From CBDCVN01 sp965223585 (GTDB lineage: Bacteria > Deinococcota > Deinococci > Deinococcales > Trueperaceae): a DNA stretch of 64,000 nucleotides. The stretch covers positions 62,001-126,000 of the forward strand of contig CBDCWW010000008.1 of NCBI GenBank assembly GCA_965223585.1, in the 5' to 3' direction. The notes below the pieces were generated by a model. That model had not been told where the DNA came from. It did no database searches and worked only from the letters and a program-made list of their open reading frames with translations. Positions within the stretch are counted from its first letter, which is position 1; each line of letters opens with the position of its first letter. Below, one piece after another: positions 53,852 through 60,884 of the stretch. The position numbers and the translations under genes were made by a program.

Positions 53852-54187
53852 TCATAATGAAAGACTCAAGAAAGTAACTTCCGAATCATCATTAAATGCT
53901 TTGATTTCATCCTCATAGTGTTTAAGAAGTTGCAGAACGTCCGTAGTTGAGCAATTTCCCAAGCGCACCCAAATTACTTTTGGCGGATAACCAAGAACAA
54001 GGCTACGTTGATGAAAATCAGAATCCTTTGAAACAATTACAAATTCATATTCTTTTGCATAGTCCCACACAGCAGGATCATCTGCTTCCTTAAGCCCTAC
54101 ATTCCTAACATGCAGTGAATCGGGGAAAATATCGCTTAGCAAACCAGTCAATCGGTGGGAAAGGTTTTGATCAAACAGTAGCTTCAC
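53852..54187 (-). CDS. DUF5615 PIN-like toxin (cassette gene, separated from its antitoxin)
   Basis: This ~111-residue protein has the Mut7-C/PIN-like signature LLFDQNLSHRLTGLLSDIFP, with acidic residues in DDPAVWDYAKEYEFVIVSKD and DSDFHQRSLVLGYPPKVIWV. DUF5615 proteins are toxins normally translated just after a DUF433 antitoxin. I use the GTG at 54187; a longer frame to 54253 runs into the insertion sequence. An ISAzo13-like element at 54207-55495 now separates it from the DUF433 gene. Without the insertion, the antitoxin stop and this GTG would overlap. Confidence 0.8.
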   Translation of the reverse strand: MKLLFDQNLSHRLTGLLSDIFPDSLHVRNVGLKEADDPAVWDYAKEYEFVIVSKDSDFHQRSLVLGYPPKVIWVRLGNCSTTDVLQLLKHYEDEIKAFNDDSEVTFLSLSL

Positions 54188-54206
54188 ACTGCAGGTGGCA
54201 CTGTAA

Positions 54207-55495
54207 TAGGATGACCGGCGATATAAGTTGATTATTTGAGAATCAATTATCATATGGGTAATGAACCCATATAGTGAGCAAGTTGAAAAACATATGCAAA
54301 GGTATTATGAATCTTTATCTGAAAAAGATAGACGACGCTATGCTGCTGTAGAAGCGGAGAAGCTAGGTCATGGTGGAATAACATATGTCAGTCAGTTGCT
54401 AAAGTGTAGCCCTAATACCATAAAAATAGGATTAGCAGAGCTTGACGATGAGCAAATCTTGTCCCAAACTAGAATTCGCCAAGAAGGTGGAGGACGTAAG
54501 TCTGTCATTGAAAATAACCAAGAGCTTGAGTTAGCTTTCTTGCAAATTATTGATCAATATACTGCTGGCTCACCCATGGATCAAAAGATCAAATGGACCT
54601 ATTTAAACCAGCGTGAATTAACTCAGTTTCTAAAAGAGCAAGGCTTTCAGATAAGTGAAAAACTGGTGGTTCAACTGCTTGAAAAACACAAATTTCGTAA
54701 ACGTAAGGCAAAGAAAGTGATGAGTGCTAAGGAGTGCATAGATCGTGATGATCAATTCAAGAATATTGCTAAATTAAAAGAAGATTATCAAACTGCTAGA
54801 CAACCAGTTATTAGCATGGACAGTAAAAAAAAGAGCCTATAGGTGCTTTGTATAGAAACGGTAAAGTGTATAGCCAACAAGCAATAAAAGTTTATGATCA
54901 TGATTTCTACTCTTTGGCTGAGGCAATAGCTATTCCTCATGGCATTTATGATTTAAGGTATAATCTTGGCTACATAACCATTAATACCAGTCATGACACC
55001 AGCGAGTTTGCTTGTGACTGTGTTCGTTTATGGTGGCAAAATCACGCAATTAAACTCTATGCTCACAGCAAAAAATTGCTAATATTGTGTGACTGTGGAG
55101 GTAGCAATAATTCTCGACACTACATATTCAAAGAAGCACTACAAAATCTTGCCAATGACCTTGGTTTATCCATACGTATAGCACATTATCCACCCTATAG
55201 TTCCAAGTATAATCCTATAGAACATCGTTTATTCCCTCATGTAACTCGTGCTTGCCAAGGAGTTATACTAGATTCCGTGGAAATCCTCAAGATGCTTATA
55301 TCTAGAACAGAAACTAAAACAGGACTTAAGGTTTTTGTAAATGTCATAGATAAGCACTATAAGAAAGGGCAAAAAGCTGATGAAAATTTCAAACAGGCAA
55401 TGCCCATTGTTTTTGATGATTTTTTACCATCTTGGAATTACACTGCTGTTCCCCAATAATTTTGAAATGCTCAAGTTATTTCGCCGACGATCCTA
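54207..55495 (+). mobile_element. ISAzo13-like insertion sequence, copy 2
   Basis: 1289 bp, identical by eye to copy 1, bounded by TA duplications at 54207-54208 and 55494-55495. It is inserted in the 3' end of the DUF433 gene. Confidence 0.9.
54261..55459 (+). CDS. ISAzo13-family transposase, made by -1 frameshift (copy 2)
   Basis: The frames 54261-54842 and 54848-55459 are identical to those of copy 1 and joined by the same A-run slippery site. The DDE residues are in VISMDS, LLILCDCGGSNN and YNPIEHRLF. The element lies opposite to the cassette genes, so its transcription runs against them. Both copies being identical indicates recent transposition or gene conversion and a probably active enzyme. 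Confidence 0.85.
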
Positions 55496-55701
55496 AGACG
55501 GCGCTCACGTTCAGCTGCAAACGCAATACACGCCTTTAGGTCTTCTCGAGTCAGGTCGGGAAAGTCCTCAAGAATCTCCTCCTCAGTCATGTCAGAAGCT
55601 AGATAATCGAGCACCTCGTAAACAGTAATTCTAAGCCCTCGAACACAGGGCTTACCACTCCGCTTGTTGGGGTCAATAGTAATGTAGTCTTGGTAATTCA
55701 T
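55471..55701 (-). CDS. DUF433 antitoxin, 3' end altered by IS insertion (cassette gene)
   Basis: A 76-residue DUF433 protein: ITIDPNKRSGKPCVRGLRIT, VYEVLDYLASDMTEEEILED and FPDLTREDLKACIAFAAERE are the family signature (a winged-helix DNA-binding fold). These are antitoxins for DUF5615 PIN-like toxins. The last residues (RIVGEIT) come from the ISAzo13-like element inserted at 55495; the original ending, reconstructed by removing the IS and one TA, is RERRLITVPPAV. Most of the DNA-binding domain remains, but coupling to the toxin is lost. Confidence 0.8.
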   Translation of the reverse strand: MNYQDYITIDPNKRSGKPCVRGLRITVYEVLDYLASDMTEEEILEDFPDLTREDLKACIAFAAERERRLRIVGEIT

Positions 55702-55750
55702 AACGAAAGTTTAAGGCTCTCTTTGGTAAACATCAAGTTTTGACAGAGTA

Positions 55751-55862
55751 ATCTAACGGCACTAAGCTCAGGGGTGCTCATTTCTAGCTAAGTTCCCTGA
55801 AACTAATTTCAAAGTTGATTGCGCCCCACATGCGTGCGTCACGCTGTAGCGCTGAGTTAGAC
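55751..55862 (-). other. attC-like site G
   Basis: 112 bases from ATCTAAC to GTTAGAC, with inner arms AAGCTCAGGGGTGCTCA and TGCGTGCGTCACGCTGTAG. It separates the zinc-finger pair from the DUF433/DUF5615 cassette. Confidence 0.86.
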
Positions 55863-55898
55863 CAAGTTTCCATTGAGAGTAAAAGGGTTGCCCAAATA

Positions 55899-56126
55899 CT
55901 AGGCAAATGCTGCAACAGGTACAGGACGTTTTTGTGCCAAAGTTTGCTTATGCAATTTAATACGTTCAATTTCATGTAGTGTTTCAGCCGTTAAATAGCT
56001 TTCTCCGCAATGTGGACAACTGATAACTGGTATATTCTCAATAACCAATAAGTTCTCACCTTTACCATAACTACGGGCTACATGGCGAATGCGAGCACCT
56101 TCTTCATTACAAATGTCACATATCAT
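55899..56126 (-). CDS. YgiT-type zinc-finger (MqsA-like) antitoxin (cassette gene)
   Basis: A 75-residue protein with an N-terminal CxxC...CxxC zinc finger: MICDICNEEGARI, then NIPVISCPHCGESYLTAETL. This is the metal-binding domain of YgiT/MqsA-type antitoxins; there is no long HTH tail, so it is the short form that pairs with DUF4258 toxins. It follows the DUF4258 frame, whose stop overlaps an upstream ATG at 56144. A GGAGG site favours the ATG at 56126. With the toxin gene frameshifted, the antitoxin may be a leftover. Confidence 0.78.
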   Translation of the reverse strand: MICDICNEEGARIRHVARSYGKGENLLVIENIPVISCPHCGESYLTAETLHEIERIKLHKQTLAQKRPVPVAAFA

Positions 56127-56140
56127 TGTTTCCTCCAGAA

Positions 56141-56423
56141 TCATATTAGATATACCGTAATAATTACCAATTTGCCTGTGATACTCAGCTTAGCAACTAC
56201 AACTACTAAATTACCTGCAACTGTTTCACCTTTGATAAGGTATTTCCCTATCTGCTGTAACATGGTCTTTTTGCTTCTCTATAATTCTACCTGTTAGAAT
56301 GCCCTGCTCAACGTCAAAAATTGATAAGTTGTCATCATTCATTTCTTCTTCAGCATGTAAAGTCATTACATACTCTTGGAGGTGAATCTTCTCCTGCATT
56401 AAACTTAGAATGCGCTCATACAT
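56141..56423 (-). pseudogene. DUF4258 toxin gene with frameshift (cassette gene)
   Basis: The first frame (start 56423) encodes YVMTLHAEEEMNDDNLSIFD and VEQGILTGRIIEKQKDHVTA, a DUF4258 front half, and stops at 56226. The second frame carries the missing end, KYLIKGETVAGNLVVVVAKL followed by SITGKLVIITVYLI, to a TGA at 56141. One extra base in the run AGGGAAATACC (about 56250) explains the break. DUF4258 proteins are RelE-like toxins paired with YgiT zinc fingers. A sequencing error at this run is the main alternative. Confidence 0.7.
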
Positions 56424-56529
56424 CTAGACCTGTCAGTATACACCAATAACTGCCTACTCACCTAACTGATGGACCCCGAGCAAATCCAAACAAAACCATC
56501 TTAACAAACTCTAAGCACTCACCAACGCC

Positions 56530-56641
56530 GTCTAACGGCTTTAAGCTCAGGGGTGCTTACTTCTACGTACATCCCATTTAACTGAGCTCCATACTTAATT
56601 TGGCCCCTCGTGTGAACATCCCACTGCAGCGGCAGTTAGGC
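56530..56641 (-). other. attC-like site H
   Basis: 112 bases from GTCTAAC to GTTAGGC, with inner arms TAAGCTCAGGGGTGCTTAC and GTGTGAACATCCCACTGCAG. The higA stop codon lies inside the RYYYAAC-type box, as often seen in integron cassettes. Confidence 0.86.
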
Positions 56642-56947
56642 AGGCACTTGTTGGTAAGGCTCAATGGTTTCAATGACGTCACTTTCAATCTGTTTAGCAT
56701 GATACAAATCCCACCTCATTTGCAAGTTAAGCCAAAAGCTTGCTGAAATACCAAAGTATTTACCTAAACGTAAAGCTGTACTTGGACTGATGCCACGACG
56801 CCCATTCACAATTTCGTTCAGACGTTGATAAGGTACTTGTATTGCTTGGGCAAGATCTTGTTGAGTTAATTTCATAGGATGCAAAAATTCTTCAAGTAAC
56901 ATTTTGCCTGGGTGCGTAGGTTGGCGGTGTGTTGGTACACGAACCAT
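56636..56947 (-). CDS. higA: HigA antitoxin (XRE-type) (cassette gene)
   Basis: A 103-residue antitoxin of the HigA/VapI family. The N-terminal THPGKMLLEEFLHPMKLTQQ and HTH DLAQAIQVPYQRLNEIVNGR followed by RGISPSTALRLGKYFGIS and FWLNLQMRWDLY are diagnostic. It neutralises HigB and represses the operon. It lies 15 bases downstream of higB, the reversed toxin-antitoxin order typical of hig loci. Its TAA stop lies within the GCCTAAC box of site H. HigBA modules are common stabilising cassettes of chromosomal integrons. Confidence 0.92.
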   Translation of the reverse strand: MVRVPTHRQPTHPGKMLLEEFLHPMKLTQQDLAQAIQVPYQRLNEIVNGRRGISPSTALRLGKYFGISASFWLNLQMRWDLYHAKQIESDVIETIEPYQQVPA

Positions 56948-56962
56948 AGTTAGAACCTCCTC

Positions 56963-57256
56963 TTAATGATAATCAGTTACCTCAACTTCTTCTGGAGCAT
57001 CATCTTTCCACACAAAACAAATACGATACTGGTCATTAATACGAATACTGTGTTGTCCTGCCCTATCATCTTTGAGTGCTTCCAAGTGATTACCAGGAGG
57101 CACCTTCAACTCATTTAATAATTCTACAGAGTCAAGTTGGTCAAACTTCCGTCCTAGCACATTCCATAAGTTTTCAGGACAAGTTTTGCGAGCAACTTTA
57201 GTGTTTTCACCATTGAAAAGATCCTCCGTACCTTGATTCTTAAACGAGCGAATCAC
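56963..57256 (-). CDS. higB: HigB toxin (RelE-type mRNA interferase) (cassette gene)
   Basis: A 97-residue toxin with the HigB signature: N-terminal MIRSFKNQGTEDLFNG, middle LDSVELLNELKVPPGNHLEA and C-terminal QHSIRINDQYRICFVWKDDA ending EEVEVTDYH. It cuts mRNA on the ribosome. The start is the GTG at 57256. It precedes higA by 15 bases. A palindromic operator candidate lies directly before the start. Its cassette start is unclear because no attC-like site is visible between it and the membrane-protein gene upstream. Confidence 0.92.
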   Translation of the reverse strand: MIRSFKNQGTEDLFNGENTKVARKTCPENLWNVLGRKFDQLDSVELLNELKVPPGNHLEALKDDRAGQHSIRINDQYRICFVWKDDAPEEVEVTDYH

Positions 57257-57289
57257 ATTAACATGTTAACACGGATTCCATGTTAATGT
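57257..57289 (-). promoter_or_regulatory. Candidate hig operator
   Basis: The bases right before higB contain ATTAACATGTTAA and, 10 bases on, ATGTTAAT, forming inverted repeats (ATTAACAT / ATGTTAAT). This is the usual position of a HigA operator. Confidence 0.55.
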
Positions 57290-57748
57290 CTAATGACCCA
57301 AACTTCCAAGAGTTTGACCTAGTCAGCTAAAGTTTGTTCCAAACGTAAATATAAAAATTCAAATTGAGAATCACTCAGTCAATATCAGGTAAACTGGTTA
57401 TTTTAAAAATTTTGCCCTCTGTGCTTTGTAATTTGAACCTTCATTCAGTTAATTGATCGCTTCACAGGAGTAAATCCCAGATTTTTGAGCTTTTAAGTTC
57501 AGAGCGACAACCAAATTTCAGTTGCTGGAAAAGAATGGCAAAAAGACGATATTGACCGATATAATCGGCTTCTTACATCTTAAAATAACCTTCCCACACG
57601 ACATCATTTTTCTAGGTCAAACTCTTGAAACTTCGAGATTTTGACGTATCGACGAATAAATTTGACACTTCCAACTACTTTCTAAATTTTTTGACAGAAC
57701 AAGCCAGAACCCCTTACAACACTTGATTAAAGTGCGAAGGAACTTACC
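57290..57748. other. Noncoding stretch inside array 2 with a distant inverted repeat
   Basis: No gene is seen in ~460 bases. CCAAGAGTTTGACCTAG near 57308-57326 is repeated in inverted form (CTAGGTCAAACTCTTG) near 57614-57630. No attC-like site is recognisable, which is unexpected between two cassette genes. Confidence 0.45.
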
Positions 57749-58066
57749 TTAACGATTGAATAACCAAGCATAGGCAAAAATCAGCGCAACACCTAGCGGA
57801 TAAGACAAAACTATGGATAGACGCTTTTTCCCCACTTCTAATTTGCGAAACAGAAATACCAAAAATGGGATTGTCGGAATTGAAGCTATCAGAAAAATTA
57901 TTCCAAGATAAAGAGTTACTGCTTTGCCAACACCGTCCATATTTATCCATCCACTGTGATTACTAGAGTTTTGAGTTTCAGGAAAAATAATTAGGAGTAG
58001 GAAAATACCAACAATCAGAATATGAACCACAACAGCTATTACAGAATCTTTAAAAATTAAGGACAT
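57749..58066 (-). CDS. Small membrane protein (cassette gene)
   Basis: A 105-residue protein with three hydrophobic segments: VIAVVVHILIVGIFLLLIIF (about 8-27), VTLYLGIIFLIASIPTIPFL (about 48-67) and a last one near the C-terminus (VLSYPLGVALIFAYAWLF). I do not recognise the family. It starts 17 bases after the GTTAGAG box of site I and so is a cassette gene. It has no visible partner; the next gene is higB after a ~490-base gap. Confidence 0.65.
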   Translation of the reverse strand: MSLIFKDSVIAVVVHILIVGIFLLLIIFPETQNSSNHSGWINMDGVGKAVTLYLGIIFLIASIPTIPFLVFLFRKLEVGKKRLSIVLSYPLGVALIFAYAWLFNR

Positions 58067-58078
58067 TGGATGAAAGCG

Positions 58079-58190
58079 CTCTAACGTTATTAAGCTCAGG
58101 TGCGCACACTTTTAGTTAAACTCCCTGAAACTATTTTCAAGGTTAATTTCACCCCACATGTGTGCGTCACACTGAAGTGTTAAGTTAGGC
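58079..58190 (-). other. attC-like site I
   Basis: 112 bases from CTCTAAC to GTTAGGC, with inner arms TAAGCTCAGGTGCGCACAC and GTGTGCGTCACACTGAAGTG. It follows the effector-associated-domain gene. Confidence 0.86.
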
Positions 58191-58206
58191 CAGACGTTAA
58201 AGCTTT

Positions 58207-58989
58207 TCACATGCGTTCCATTACCTTCCACCCTAGCTGTTCCACAATAGCATCTACTTGTTTTTCACTTATGCCATGTGTACGCAAACGTCTGACAGAT
58301 TTCCCCGTGCCATATTTTGCAATATCAATAAACACATCCTCACTTGCAATCTTGTGCTCAGGTGTTGCTTGCTTTAATAGAGCGTCAAATGAGTTGTTCA
58401 TACAAGATGAAAGGGAGCGAATAGTGTTAAGAGCAGCAATATCCCCCTCAACACTGCTGGGAATCAAATCAGGAACTGCACCAATTGGAAGCCGATCAAA
58501 TAATTCTGGTAGTGGGTTTGGATTCAAACGTTTAAGGGCAGCATAGAATGTGCTTGTAGAAATGTAGTCTTTACCTTCTCTAAAAGCAGCTGTAGCAGCA
58601 AGCACAAGTACTTCCTGCAAGTGCTCATCAGAGAGGTTCAAAACTAGTTGAAGGAGTTGAGGAATTGAATTCTGTTCTGTTTTAGGAATTTGGTTATTAG
58701 CAATAGTGAATTGCTTTTGATTCCCACACAACTCTTCTTCCACATCCTTTAAAGCAAGGTTATTAGGATTTTCTTTTCTTGCCCCTTGAAGAAGCTCTGA
58801 TATTTGATCGTTAGCTTTAAACCTTTGAACAATATCAAAAGCTATTTCCTTTAAGCTACCCTCTCCTACTAATCCTTCTAAATTTTCATTAAAACTAAAT
58901 CGAAGCATCATTTTTAGACTTGCTTTGTTAGGAAAAGCTTCCTCAAGGGCTTCAGTTAATTTTTTATGTTGTTCACCAGTCATTTTCAT
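58207..58989 (-). CDS. Effector-associated-domain (EAD1-like) protein (cassette gene)
   Basis: A 260-residue protein. The N-terminal ~85 residues match the EAD1-type death-like adaptor pattern: LTEALEEAFPNKASLKMMLR, FSFNENLEGLVGEGSLKEIA and LLQGARKENPNNLAL. These domains mediate assembly of conflict-system effectors and sensors. The middle (LSDEHLQEVLVLAATAAFRE, GKDYISTSTFYAALKRLNPN) resembles a Clp-N-like repeat, and the C-terminal ~80 residues (SVRRLRTHGISEKQVDAIVE) are unrecognised. It is the first cassette behind the leader of array 2, starting about 80 bases from it. A partner effector with a matching EAD would be expected elsewhere in the genome. Confidence 0.7.
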   Translation of the reverse strand: MKMTGEQHKKLTEALEEAFPNKASLKMMLRFSFNENLEGLVGEGSLKEIAFDIVQRFKANDQISELLQGARKENPNNLALKDVEEELCGNQKQFTIANNQIPKTEQNSIPQLLQLVLNLSDEHLQEVLVLAATAAFREGKDYISTSTFYAALKRLNPNPLPELFDRLPIGAVPDLIPSSVEGDIAALNTIRSLSSCMNNSFDALLKQATPEHKIASEDVFIDIAKYGTGKSVRRLRTHGISEKQVDAIVEQLGWKVMERM

Positions 58990-59069
58990 CCTATAAAACT
59001 ATACTTGTAGATTGTTCCTTAATATTTACATTAAAACGATTCAACAAAGCTCGAGTACTGATTAAAGAA

Positions 59070-59498
59070 TCTAACTAGTATTGAACACCTAAATTGGGAT
59101 CTAATCCGATACACTTCACTATTTCTATGTTTGATAAATTCCCGTACCACATTCACATACCTAAAATAAACAATTCTAAATCCAAACTGATTATTGCACC
59201 AGAAATGACTTTAAGTCAAATTTAATAGGCCAATTTGGGAAATAAGCCAAATATATACCCCAAATTTGGGGTTATAAATAAATTAAAAGTCATTAATGAC
59301 TTTAAGTCAAATTTAATAGGCAATATTGGGATTAAGTTCAATATTTTGCCACTTTTGGTGTATAATACTTTAAATTTAATTGGATTTAATGTTTAATATA
59401 TAGACCTAGAAGCAATACTTATTACCTTAATTATCATTATTTATGAGCAATTACACCTAATCAAAAATGGAAACAAAAATGTCAAAACTAAAGCTCTT
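59070..59498 (-). promoter_or_regulatory. Leader repeat copy 2: candidate attI/Pc region of array 2
   Basis: About 429 bases, matching 38413-38840. The minus strand ends AATACTAGTTAGAT, after which sequence diverges from copy 1. The TTGACT / AATAAT promoter-like pair is conserved at 59190-59219. An exact palindrome, CCCCAAATTTGGGG, lies at about 59258-59271, and the phrase GACTTTAAGTCAAATTTAAT occurs twice. The remaining 59499-59669 bases hold only the upstream region of sucC. Confidence 0.6.
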
Positions 59499-59669
59499 AG
59501 ATTAAGTTAGGACAAAGATTCTCTAAAAAATTTTACCTTTGGTAGGAATGTCCTTTCAGTACAAGATAGAAACATTATAATGCACAAGAGCTAATAGAAG
59601 ATTGTAATAGTATAAGGCTATTAACTTGCAAATATTAATGTTTAACCAATCCAGCATCGGAGGCAAATA

Positions 59670-60884
59670 TTGAAAGTCCATGAGTATCAAGCTAAAGAAC
59701 TTATGAAAAGTAGAGGCATTGTTGTGCCCCTTGGCAAAGTAGCTAACACAGTAGAAGAGGCTGTGCAAGCAGTAAAACCACTTATTGAAGAAAGTGGTAA
59801 TGAGGTAGTTGTCCTAAAAGCGCAAATCCATGCTGGTGGCAGGGGCAAAGGACATTTTAAAGAGTATCCCGATGTAGGTGGTGTAAGTGTAATCCTTGAT
59901 GGTAAGGATGGCGGAGTCCAAGCAGCTGAAAGTAAAGTTCGAGAACTAGCTCAGAAAATGTTGGGTAGTACTTTAGTGACAGTTCAAACGGGACCTGAAG
60001 GTAAACAGGTTAATAGGCTTTACCTCGAGCAAGGTATAGACATAGAAAGAGAAGTTTACCTATCTGTTTTGCTTGACCGTAGAATAAGCCGCTATATAGT
60101 TATGGCTTATGGTGAAGGCGGCACAGAAATAGAAGAGGTTCCTCAAGAAGCTTTCCTAAGAGCTGAAATTGATCCTGCCATTGGCTTGGCTAACTTCCAA
60201 GCAGCAGAATTAGCCTTTGGCCTTGGTTTCGAAGGAAAAGTCTTAAAAAATGGTATTAAGTTCATAAAAACTTTAAGCGACGTAGCAACAGAACTTGATA
60301 GTGATCTTGTTGAAATAAATCCTTTGGTAGTGAGCAAGCAGGGTGAGGTCATGGCCCTTGATGGTAAAATGAGTTTTGATTCTAATGCCCTTTATCGCCA
60401 CCCAGAAGTAGTAAACATGCGTGATAAAAGTGAGGAAAACGAAGCAGAACTCGAGGCCAGCGAATATGATCTTAGCTTTATCAAGTTAGATGGCAACATA
60501 GGTTGCTTGGTTAATGGTGCAGGCTTAGCTATGGCTACTATGGATACCATTAAACACTTTGGAGGTGAGCCTGCTAATTTTCTTGATGTCGGTGGCAGTG
60601 CAGATACAGAGAGAGTCACCGCTGCTTTTAAAATTATCACTAAAGATCCAAATGTCAAAGGCATATTTGTAAATATTTTTGGTGGCATTATGAAATGTGA
60701 CATTATAGCCAACGGTGTTATTGCAGCAGTAAGAGAGGTAGGGCTGAGTGTCCCTTTAGTAGTACGTTTAGAGGGAACTAATGTAAAACTTGGTCAAAAG
60801 ATCATAGATGAGTCAGATTTAAATGTTATTAGTGCTAATGACCTAAAAGACGGTGCTCAAAAGATTGTGGGGTTAGCAAAGTGA
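59670..60884 (+). CDS. sucC: Succinyl-CoA ligase, beta subunit
   Basis: A 404-residue subunit, close to the family length of 380-400. ATP-grasp signatures are visible: KVHEYQAKELMKSRGI at the N-terminus, AQIHAGGRGKGHFKEY near 50-65, LVEINPLVVSKQGEVMALDG near 212-231, and the CoA-binding-side GGEPANFLDVGGSAD near 307-321. With SucD it interconverts succinyl-CoA and succinate in the TCA cycle, making ATP or GTP. The start is a TTG after a strong CGGAGG site. The stop overlaps sucD by 4 bases. Confidence 0.95.
   Translation: MKVHEYQAKELMKSRGIVVPLGKVANTVEEAVQAVKPLIEESGNEVVVLKAQIHAGGRGKGHFKEYPDVGGVSVILDGKDGGVQAAESKVRELAQKMLGSTLVTVQTGPEGKQVNRLYLEQGIDIEREVYLSVLLDRRISRYIVMAYGEGGTEIEEVPQEAFLRAEIDPAIGLANFQAAELAFGLGFEGKVLKNGIKFIKTLSDVATELDSDLVEINPLVVSKQGEVMALDGKMSFDSNALYRHPEVVNMRDKSEENEAELEASEYDLSFIKLDGNIGCLVNGAGLAMATMDTIKHFGGEPANFLDVGGSADTERVTAAFKIITKDPNVKGIFVNIFGGIMKCDIIANGVIAAVREVGLSVPLVVRLEGTNVKLGQKIIDESDLNVISANDLKDGAQKIVGLAK

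Larger units (their letters stand above)
53738..59075 (-). mobile_element. Cassette array 2: integron-like attC cluster without integrase
   Basis: Four attC-like sites (F-I) delimit minus-strand cassettes. In order from the leader: an effector-associated-domain protein, a small membrane protein plus HigBA, a DUF4258/zinc-finger pair, and a DUF433/DUF5615 pair split by an IS. The leader repeat at 59070-59498 marks the proximal end. No intI gene is present. Confidence 0.8.
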
